DNA of 64,000 nucleotides from CAYSPT01 sp964432985 (GTDB taxonomy: Bacteria > Muiribacteriota > CAYSPT01). Where the stretch lies: the NCBI GenBank assembly GCA_964432985.1, contig CAYSPT010000014.1:32323-96322 (forward strand). Direction: 5' to 3'. The notes below the pieces were generated by a model, which did not search any database, was not told the DNA's origin, and worked only from the letters and a program-made list of their open reading frames with translations. This document shows, one piece after another, positions 8,883 to 16,818 of this stretch; the stretch's first letter is position 1; each line of letters begins with the position of its first letter. The position numbers and the translations under genes were made by a program.

Positions 8883-10235
8883 TTACGAATATCGCTCGAT
8901 TATTCCGACTGCTTTTTCCACCATCTGACGGACTCTCTTTTCGGATTTACCCTCGACCATCACCCGGACCACAGGCTCGGTCCCGGAGGGTCTTACAAGA
9001 ATACGTCCGTGTGCTCCCAGTTGATTCTCGAGAGTCTGGATTGCCTCTTTAACTTCGGGTCTGGCAACCAGTTCACCGGGATTATCCGTGAACACATTTT
9101 GCATTATTTGAGGAAAGGTTTCTACCACTGACATGAGATCCTTTATCGACGTTTTCCGCTCGACCAGGACTTTGGAAAGCCACAACCCGGTAACAATTCC
9201 ATCGCCCGTGGGCAAAACGTCACTGAAAATTACATGGCCAGACTGTTCTCCTCCGAGATTACTGCCTGATTTCCGCATTTCAGAAGCAACGTGACGATCA
9301 CCGACGCTGGTTCTCAGGAGTCGTATTCCCGCTCTTTTCAAAACGCATTCGACTCCCATGTTGGTCATTACAGTCGCCACGACCGTATCATTGTTAAGAG
9401 TACCCCGTTCTTTCATGTATAGACCGCACATTGTCATTATTGCATCACCATCAACGGTATTACCACCACGATCCACCGCAATACAACGATCTCCGTCCCC
9501 ATCAAAAGCAAGACCTATATGCGCTGAAGTTCTCCTAACTGCCCGGGCCAGGAGAGACAATGAGGTGGAACCACAATTCTTGTTTATATTTGTACCGTTT
9601 GGCGATACGTTAAGCGCTGTTACCTGTGCGCCGCACTGTTTGAAAACTCTCGGTGCGATACGATATGTTGCCCCATGCGCGCAGTCAAGAACCACTCTGA
9701 GATCCGACAGCACACGGGATTCTGTTCCAAAGACCGAATGTATGACATGGGACGTATAAGCTTTTTTATAAAAACCGTCACGAACAATTCTTCCCACCGA
9801 AGAATCAATTTCTCTGGCAAGCCCGGAGTCTTTACCGGCGAGATAGGCTTCTTCAAGTTGCTGCTCCGCCTCGGGGGATAATTTCCTGCCGTTACCATCA
9901 AAAAACTTGATGCCATTATCACTGTACGTGTTGTGTGAAGCGGAAAGTACTACTCCAAAAGCGGCTTCACTCATGGCAGTAGCAAATGACAACACCGGTG
10001 TAGGAGCAACTCCCAGTTTAAGCACGGTCGCACCAGATGAGCAAAGTCCAGCCAACAGGGCTCCCTCAAACATGGGACCGGAAATCCTGGTGTCCCTCCC
10101 CACCACTACCACTGGATGACGGTTGTCGGACAGTAACGAAACCGAAAGACGCCCAAAAGAAAAAGCCAATTCGGGAACAAGCGGGCTCCGGTTAGCTTTC
10201 CCCCTCACGCCATCAGTGCCAAAAAGAGTGCCCAG
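8883..10235 (-). CDS. glmM: Phosphoglucosamine mutase (probable CTG start)
   Basis: Converts glucosamine-6-phosphate to glucosamine-1-phosphate for UDP-GlcNAc, feeding peptidoglycan and lipid A synthesis. The phosphoserine loop VLSASHNTYSDNGIKFF, the Mg-binding DGDGDR and the C-terminal RPSGTEPVVRVMVEG are present. The first GTG in frame (10208) would cut into the conserved N-terminal motif. The frame extends to a CTG at 10235, giving (M)GTLFGTDGVRGKANRSP, which matches the family N-terminus. GAGGTG sits seven bases before that CTG, and a stop lies three codons upstream. With CTG the protein has 450 residues, the usual length. The gene follows the TPR gene stop by 15 bases. Confidence 0.95.
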   Translation of the reverse strand: MGTLFGTDGVRGKANRSPLVPELAFSFGRLSVSLLSDNRHPVVVVGRDTRISGPMFEGALLAGLCSSGATVLKLGVAPTPVLSFATAMSEAAFGVVLSASHNTYSDNGIKFFDGNGRKLSPEAEQQLEEAYLAGKDSGLAREIDSSVGRIVRDGFYKKAYTSHVIHSVFGTESRVLSDLRVVLDCAHGATYRIAPRVFKQCGAQVTALNVSPNGTNINKNCGSTSLSLLARAVRRTSAHIGLAFDGDGDRCIAVDRGGNTVDGDAIMTMCGLYMKERGTLNNDTVVATVMTNMGVECVLKRAGIRLLRTSVGDRHVASEMRKSGSNLGGEQSGHVIFSDVLPTGDGIVTGLWLSKVLVERKTSIKDLMSVVETFPQIMQNVFTDNPGELVARPEVKEAIQTLENQLGAHGRILVRPSGTEPVVRVMVEGKSEKRVRQMVEKAVGIIERYS

Positions 10236-10248
10236 AACCTTTCACCTC
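10236..10248 (-). promoter_or_regulatory. Ribosome binding site deciding the glmM CTG start
   Basis: On the minus strand GAGGTG occupies 10248-10243, followed by the seven-base spacer AAAGGTT, then CTG at 10235-10233. No ATG, GTG or TTG exists in frame between the upstream stop (10244-10242) and the GTG at 10208, which lies inside the conserved FGTDGVRG motif. Confidence 0.7.
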
Positions 10249-10250
10249 GT

Positions 10251-13095
10251 TTACATCGGAGCAGTTTTGCCGGTAACAAACCCATGCAGTTCTTCAAATC
10301 TGTCAAATACATCTCTAAACCCAATATCTACCCTACATATCTTATCATACATAAAGAGGGCTTTCTGGAAATCCCCTCTCTCTTCATACAACTTCCCAAA
10401 TCGGTAACAGAGCTCCTTGAGTTCTTCGTCCATCATTTCTTCAACAAAATTTGACCGTTCATACTCTTCCAGGGCCAGCGAAAGATTTCCTATGCCAAGA
10501 TGACACATAATAATCTTTTTGCTGACACTTTTACGCATTCTGGCATCTCCGTGTGATTGCTTAAACAACTCCAGAGCACCACGATAATCTTCTTCCCTCA
10601 ATTTAGCCATCCCGGCGATGTAACTGGAACGTGCATCTTCATAGGTTTTTTCCAGCCTGCGCTTCACTTCACCAGTGTAATCAAGTTTCAAACGTGAAAG
10701 AATGTCCTTCAGCCGGAGGTTTCCCGGATATTTATCACAGAGGCGTCGGTATTCATCCAGCAATTCATCATATCTGCCCTGTTTCAGAAACACATCTCTG
10801 AACATCTTGTGAACCAGGACATTATCGACATCTTTCTCTACCAGTTTTTTCAGAATACTCTCAGCCCGGGTATACATGGCTTTTTCGATATATGCTTTAC
10901 TGAGATGACGCAGCAGCTTGTAGTCATCAGGATTGTTCACCGCTACCTTTTCGAACACTTCAATCGCTTCAGGATCTGTTTTTTTCTTTTCCAGGAAAAT
11001 GGTCGCAAGGACCGCCTGAATACGTCGATCATCAGGTTCCCTTTTCAACAGACGCCTGAACACATCCACGACTTTGTCGTTGTAGATCTCCTTTTTATAA
11101 AATAATGCCGGGCTTTTTTCTTCCATTTCAAGGTAATAATCTACCAGAGCCCGATGAAGCTTGTAATTTGAAAATTCATACTGCAGCATCATCATAAATT
11201 CCCTGGCAGCTTCAGGTGTCCGGGTGCCCAGTTGGAGATACGCTTTTCCCAACAGATCATGCGCATACCGGTTATCAGGGTCCATGGACAATAATATCTT
11301 ACACTCACTGACGACACCCGTATGATCTCCCGTTTTGAACAGAGCTTTTGCTTTATTAAGATGAGCACTGAACAATTCGGTTGAATTCATCTTCATGGCT
11401 TCGAGACTGTCGCACAAGGTGAGAACTCGCTTCCACTGGCCAGCATCTTTGGCTTTTTTCAGCGAGTCGAAGAGATAGTTCTTTCGCCAGGCAGGGTACT
11501 TCAAGAAGAATAATAAACCCGCTATGAGCAGCAGGAGCACTGCAACTGCTCCAAACACAAAGTACTTCTTTCCTTCAAACCGCATTTTGAAAAGAGCTTT
11601 ATTGTATAGTTCCAGCTCCCGGGGGTGGAGCTTGAAATATGATGAAGAAGCTTTCAACTTTCCAAAATACGTTCGGGCTGAAAAATAATCATCACTATGG
11701 TAGTAAAGCATTCCCAACCGGTAAAGAGCTTCTTCTTTCCTTTCAGATTGTTCAATAAGCGCTTGATAGACTTTGATTGCATCATCGATGTGCCCGGTTT
11801 TTTCATACGCCAGAGCGAGTTTGAAGGAAAAATCCAGCGCATGCTCGAAGTCTTGTGCCGAATCAAGCACTTTTAAAAACAATGATAGCGCTTCTTCCCA
11901 TTGTTCATCTTCAAGAGCTTGGTTTCCCTCTTCATAGTATTTCAATACTGTCTCCTGCCCGGATTCGGCTTCATCAATGGCACTCAAGGTGAAAAGCGCT
12001 TCCGAGTTCTGGGGATCGATTTTCAGGATTTTCTGCAAACAGTCTCTGGCTACCTGGTAGTTTTCCCTTTGCAGAGCGACATAGGTCTGTTCCATGTAAC
12101 GACGGATAGAGTCCTGAGGAGAAGCGGTTCCGGATGCAGCCATACCCGGTTCCCGCTCATTTCCAACAGTCACCGCCACATCTTCTCCACTCTCCATGAC
12201 CTGACGGGAAACAGCTTTGAAATCACTGAAGATAGACAGATCTTGCGGAGCAAGTTGAAACGCCTTTTCCAGTAAGCGGTACGCCAGACTCAGTTTTCCC
12301 CTGCTCTGAGCAATCCTGGCTTTATACTGATAAACTTCAGCCATGGAGGGGTCCAGTTTCATTGCATTATCGAGGAACTTGTTAGCTTTGCTCATATTGC
12401 CCTGTATAAGGTAGACCCATCCGATCTCTTTATGGGCTTCAGCGTAATTTGAGTCTACTCGGATTTCCCGAAGAAGTTCGTCAAGATATTTACCAAGCAG
12501 GGTTTCCCGTGCTTCCACTGCCTTGTGCATTCGTCGATCACGTTTGATCGCTTCATCGTATGCGGATATAGCTTCCTTGACCTTCAATTTCTTCTCCAGA
12601 ATCCGGGCAAGGTAGTAATAGATCTCTGGTACTTCAGGTGCTTCGATCATGATTTTTCTGAACTGGCTTTCCGCTTCGTCGTAATTGCCGAGATCATAGT
12701 GCATAAGGCCAAGTTCCAGTGTTGATCTGAGCGCTGCCGGAAGTTGTTTTTCTTGTTCATCAACGCTTTTCGATTCAGAAGCATCTTNNNNNNNNNNNNN
12801 NNNNNNNNNNNNNNNNNNNNNNNNNNNNNNNNNNNNNNNNNNNNNNNNNNNNNNNNNNNNNNNNNNNNNNNNNNNNNNNNNNNNNNNCATCTTCCGGGAT
12901 TTCGGATGCCGGTGAATTTTTCTTTTGCGACCGGCGCCCCAGAATGGCGTTGATTCTCGAGAGAGACTCCAGTGTCTCCTGGCGCCTCTCCTCATAATCT
13001 TGCGTTTCCTGCGCTTCGCTAACTGCCATCGGGGATAGGGAAAATATAAAGCAGCTCAAAGCACCTATCAGCAAACCTGTAGCTCCGCGATTCAA
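10251..13095 (-). CDS. TPR-membrane helix-TPR protein, interrupted by an assembly gap
   Basis: The N-terminal part (13095-12888) begins at a TTG with GAGGAGG eight bases upstream and encodes an export signal (LLIGALSCFIFSLSPMAVSEA). After the 100-N run, in a different apparent frame, the rest continues as TPRs, a central membrane helix (VFGAVAVLLLLIAGLLFFL) and a second TPR array. Both gap edges carry CATCTT; merging them joins the frames as ...SEIPED-ASESKS... and gives about 912 residues. Topology inferred: periplasmic N-terminal TPRs, cytoplasmic C-terminal TPRs. It is a paralogue of 1-2027, 14291-16792 and 16819-19092. An ORF reading through the Ns in the left-hand frame (from 12995) is spurious. 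Confidence 0.85.
12788..12887. other. Assembly gap (100 N), probably false
   Basis: A run of exactly 100 N. The bases before it end in CATCTT and the bases after it begin with CATCTT. Overlapping these six bases restores one continuous reading frame for the TPR gene, so little or no sequence may really be missing. Confidence 0.9.
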
Positions 13096-13143
13096 CGCTT
13101 GAACCTCCTCGACGACAAACACTGCTTAATCCGAAGAATTCGT

Positions 13144-13164
13144 TAACCCGAAAAATTCGGGTTA
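13144..13164. terminator. Perfect short hairpin between sppA and the next TPR gene
   Basis: TAACCCGAA, three A residues, then TTCGGGTTA: a nine-base-pair perfect stem with a three-base loop, starting two bases after the sppA stop codon. There is no clear U tract on the minus-strand transcript, so it may be an attenuator or mRNA-stabilising hairpin rather than a full terminator. Confidence 0.4.
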
Positions 13165-13166
13165 GG

Positions 13167-14267
13167 TTACGGCATGAGAAACGTAAACTGTACTGACCGG
13201 GGAACCGTCACTTTAATCGGGGAAAGACGGCTCTTTACTTCAAACAACATTTCAAGAAAACTGGGCCGGCTTTTCAACAGGATTGTTTCAGGTTTCCCTG
13301 TAATTCCGGCACGTCTGCCGCAAATCCTGATCGAATCATTAAAATTGCCAAGGGTATCGATAAAGCCATAAGCAAGCGCTTGACGGCCGTTAAAGACGCG
13401 TCCATCGGCAATGCTCCGTATCCATCCCTCGATGGCCTCATCGGAAATATCCACCACATTCTCCGAAGGAGATAACTCATGCGTCTCACCCGACGATGGA
13501 TCGTTAACCAGATCATCATACACCTGAACTTCTTCTACGGTATTTCCCCCACTGCGCTTTTCAAGAACGGATTCAACCAGGCTTGGAGATGAGTGCCCAG
13601 CTTTCAGCAATTTGGCAAGCACATTCTTCACAGCTTTTTTCCTGCCCTTGACTACCACTTCCAGAAATTGCTCGTAATCATCCATTACTATATCAAGAAT
13701 CAAGTCCCGTTCTTCATCAGTCATCGGGCGCCCATTATTACCCAGATCCTTAAACTTACCGCTTTTAATAGTGGAGTGATTTAATCCGATTTTCTCATAT
13801 AGTCCGGTGGCATTGACAAACATGGCAAGCACACCAATGGAACCAGTAGTAGTTCCTGGATTGGCCACGATTTCATGCGCGGCCACCGCAATGTAATATG
13901 CTCCGGAGGCACTGACATCACCCATGGACACCACCACCGGTTTCTTCTCCGACAGATGGAGGACCGCATCGTAGATCTCTTGAGAGCCGGCAATCGTTCC
14001 TCCAGGACTGTCCATCCTGATAACAACACCCCTAATACCTTCATCATCAAGGGCATCTTCTATCAGGCCGGTCATTCTATCCGCGCTAGACCATGTACCA
14101 CCGAACAAACCGCTGCCATCCTCAGATGTGGAAATCTGGCCATATAAGTGAATAATGCCAACTTTCCCTTCCACAGAACCTAATTGGTTCCCCAGCCAGG
14201 CAAAAATATTCCCGACAACAATCAAGACAATAACAACAAATGCTATTAATCCGAACAATCTACGCAT
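13167..14267 (-). CDS. sppA: Signal peptide peptidase SppA-type serine protease
   Basis: Membrane-anchored S49 peptidase that degrades signal peptides left after protein export. Chosen start is the ATG at 14267 with AGGAGG six bases upstream; a GTG at 14294 would overlap the previous gene. An N-terminal membrane anchor (LIAFVVIVLIVVGNIFAWL) is followed by VIRMDSPGGTIAGS, the nucleophile region GDVSASGAYYIA and the lysine region IKSGKFKDLG. Unusually, about 70 extra residues (roughly 210-282, ending near DISDEAIEGWI) separate the usual 'GR' helix from IADGRVFNGRQALAYGFID. The protein has 366 residues. It lies inside the TPR directon, 23 bases after a TPR gene. Confidence 0.93.
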   Translation of the reverse strand: MRRLFGLIAFVVIVLIVVGNIFAWLGNQLGSVEGKVGIIHLYGQISTSEDGSGLFGGTWSSADRMTGLIEDALDDEGIRGVVIRMDSPGGTIAGSQEIYDAVLHLSEKKPVVVSMGDVSASGAYYIAVAAHEIVANPGTTTGSIGVLAMFVNATGLYEKIGLNHSTIKSGKFKDLGNNGRPMTDEERDLILDIVMDDYEQFLEVVVKGRKKAVKNVLAKLLKAGHSSPSLVESVLEKRSGGNTVEEVQVYDDLVNDPSSGETHELSPSENVVDISDEAIEGWIRSIADGRVFNGRQALAYGFIDTLGNFNDSIRICGRRAGITGKPETILLKSRPSFLEMLFEVKSRLSPIKVTVPRSVQFTFLMP

Positions 14268-14290
14268 GTAAATCCTCCTACATCTTGATC

Positions 14291-16792
14291 TCACGCCTCG
14301 TTTGGTACTTTTCTGGTAAGATCGTCAACCAATTTCCTTATCTGACTGTTTTCAGGATAAATAGCCAGGAAATCCTGATAAAAAAGCACCAGGCGTTTCT
14401 CCTGGTTTTGTGCCAGATGAGCCTTGATAAAAAGCTGGTGATATAACATATTTTTCGGATCGGCCTCCAGAAGAAGGCGGCCTTCTGTAATGGCTTTTTC
14501 AACATTGCCGGAATTAACCAACCCCCGCACCAGTGTTTCCCTAACACCGGTATTGCCCGGCTCCAACTGTAGAAGTTTCGAATAGGCAAGCAAAGACTCC
14601 TCATCTGTCTTACCACGTTCTGCAAGCACTGCCACATATTTGCGTAAAATGGTAACGTTGTCAATATCGCGTCTTGACATTTTTCTCAGTATTTCGATGG
14701 CCTGTTCATCAACGACATCCTGTTCCATGTAATACTGGGCCATATGCTCGAGTAAATCTTGATTGTTGGGTTCAAGTTTGTACAACACCCGGTACATGTC
14801 CATGGCTTCCTCGCTTACGGTTTTCATGGCTATAAAACACCGGGCGAGCAGCACTCTTAAACGCTGGTTTCGATGATCTTTTTTGAGCAATTCACGGCAA
14901 ATATCGGCACACTCACCCGCTCGGCCGCATTCGAAAATGACCCTGGCCAGGTGATTTTGATGATTCTTAAATTCATTAAGCTTAAGATCGGGCCGTTCCA
15001 GCACCTGAAGAATTGCATTCTCCGCCTCACGCCATCGTTTGGCAGCGATATACTGATGCACTCGACTAAGCGCCCGCTTCTTTTTCCACCGGGGAATGGA
15101 TGATTTCAAAAAGGCAACAATGATAATGATTCCTATTATCGCTACTACCAGAAGACCAATCTTGACATATTCTTTCGTCTTTCTCAACTGCATTGCCTTT
15201 TTAACCCTTTTGACCTCCCAAGGCAGGAATGGCAAAGCATCTTTTTGCTCATATTCATCAGCTTCAGCAAGGGCTTCCTGAGCTTTTGTGTAAAAGTCAA
15301 GTGACTTCTCTAACTGGTTTTGCTGATATAGTAATTTTCCATAATGGAATAAGGCACGGTAATCTTTTGGATAATTATCCAGGTGGCGTCCCAGATAATG
15401 GCTTGCATTTTCCAGGTCACCCTGTTGAAAATAAGCACTGCCCAACAAACCGTCCAATTCGGGAAATGTCCTTTCCATGTTTTCGAATTCGATCAGGATA
15501 TCAAGTGCTTCACCGGGCTTGCTGTTACTGATAAGAGTCTTTGCCTGTTCTAACCTGGTAACTAGCTTTTTCTCATACGCGAGCAGCTTTTTAATTTTTT
15601 GAATTTTTTTCTTCACCGATACAGCTTCGGGATCTAATTTCAGAGCCTTATAGAAACAGTTTAAAGCCGATTTGTACCTTTTCTCCTCAAAATACCGATC
15701 TCCATGATAAAGCAGTGATGAAAACGAGTTCTTCTTGGTATCACTTTTTTTTCGGATCGGTTTGTCCGGAGTGGACTCGGGGGGGGATATTTTATTCATC
15801 AACTGGTCGACCTGCGTAACAGAAGCCGTATCATAACTCAGCTCTTGAGCTTGTGCCAGCATCTTCCGCGCATTGGTAATATCACCCGTTTGATAGAATT
15901 CTTCCGCCCGCTGGTAAAAATCTTTGAAACGGGCCTTTTTCTTTAAATTCTCTATGTGATATGCCAGGGCTTCACGGTCCCGCTCCTTCGTCGTCAACTG
16001 CGTGAACAATGCTTCAGCTTTTTCAGGTTGGTTGCTCTCAATTAAATGCCGCGCTTTTTTCAGACCGGTGATTACCGGATTAGCCCGGCCGCTGGCCTTG
16101 AGCACACTGTCCTCCACGTACTTGTTACCGGGCAGTATGTCCCTGGCACGACGGGCTTCGTCATCGGCCTTCAGGTACCATCCCGTTTCAAGATGATATA
16201 CTGCCAGGGTTGCCAGCGATGTACCAACAATGCGGCTGGAGTGATCCGTGACCGGTTGACGCACTATCGTTTCCAGCGTCTTCGCTTCTGTAGCAATGTT
16301 ACCGGTACGGCCGGATTTCAAATATATCCTTACAAGCAATTCCAGAGCGGCTGGGTCTTGCGAAGTGGTAGAAAGCACTTTTCTCACATTTTTTTCCGCT
16401 TCCGAGTACCTTCTGTTCTTCACTGCCCGTTCTCCCAGCAGTATGAAATGCTCTCTGATCGCTGCTCGATACCGCTCTTCATGAGGCCGTAACTGCCGGG
16501 CGTCATTGAGATAATTAAGCGACTCCTCATAGCGTCCTTCATTTCTGGAGAGAAGTCCAAGGTTGTAATATGGCTCAGGATAGAGAAAGTCGTCTTCAAT
16601 AGCTGCCTCAAATTTTTCCCGGGCTTCTTCCATTCGGCCGGATTCCATCAACGATTTGCCATCGACATTAAGTTTTTTTGCCCGGTTGCTGACGGCATAC
16701 GCTGGAACGTATGCGGCAAAGAGGTCGATAAAAAGAAGACCTAAAACAACGACAATCCACGGTAAAACCTGGCAGGTCGTTCTTCTTTTCAC
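14291..16792 (-). CDS. TPR-membrane helix-TPR protein
   Basis: 833 residues from a GTG at 16792, which has GAGGTG eight bases upstream; a longer frame to 16837 has no such signal. The N-terminus is basic then hydrophobic (TTCQVLPWIVVVLGLLFIDLF), an export signal or anchor. A TPR array fills residues about 35-525, with Lys-rich coiled segments. A membrane helix (IGLLVVAIIGIIIIVAFL) and a strongly basic stretch (RWKKKRALSR) follow, then a second TPR array (EEAMDMYRVLYKLEPNNQDLL). The positive-inside rule puts the second array in the cytoplasm. A paralogue of the neighbouring TPR proteins; partners are unknown. Confidence 0.85.
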   Translation of the reverse strand: MKRRTTCQVLPWIVVVLGLLFIDLFAAYVPAYAVSNRAKKLNVDGKSLMESGRMEEAREKFEAAIEDDFLYPEPYYNLGLLSRNEGRYEESLNYLNDARQLRPHEERYRAAIREHFILLGERAVKNRRYSEAEKNVRKVLSTTSQDPAALELLVRIYLKSGRTGNIATEAKTLETIVRQPVTDHSSRIVGTSLATLAVYHLETGWYLKADDEARRARDILPGNKYVEDSVLKASGRANPVITGLKKARHLIESNQPEKAEALFTQLTTKERDREALAYHIENLKKKARFKDFYQRAEEFYQTGDITNARKMLAQAQELSYDTASVTQVDQLMNKISPPESTPDKPIRKKSDTKKNSFSSLLYHGDRYFEEKRYKSALNCFYKALKLDPEAVSVKKKIQKIKKLLAYEKKLVTRLEQAKTLISNSKPGEALDILIEFENMERTFPELDGLLGSAYFQQGDLENASHYLGRHLDNYPKDYRALFHYGKLLYQQNQLEKSLDFYTKAQEALAEADEYEQKDALPFLPWEVKRVKKAMQLRKTKEYVKIGLLVVAIIGIIIIVAFLKSSIPRWKKKRALSRVHQYIAAKRWREAENAILQVLERPDLKLNEFKNHQNHLARVIFECGRAGECADICRELLKKDHRNQRLRVLLARCFIAMKTVSEEAMDMYRVLYKLEPNNQDLLEHMAQYYMEQDVVDEQAIEILRKMSRRDIDNVTILRKYVAVLAERGKTDEESLLAYSKLLQLEPGNTGVRETLVRGLVNSGNVEKAITEGRLLLEADPKNMLYHQLFIKAHLAQNQEKRLVLFYQDFLAIYPENSQIRKLVDDLTRKVPNEA

Positions 16793-16818
16793 CGTTGTAT
16801 CACCTCGGAAACAAAACA

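Noticed and set aside
12888..12995. Reading frame through the first N run giving a 914-residue protein with an Arg-rich start
   Set aside because: It joins the wrong frame on the right side of the gap. The other frame has a proper signal peptide, start and ribosome site, and joins cleanly when the six shared bases are overlapped.
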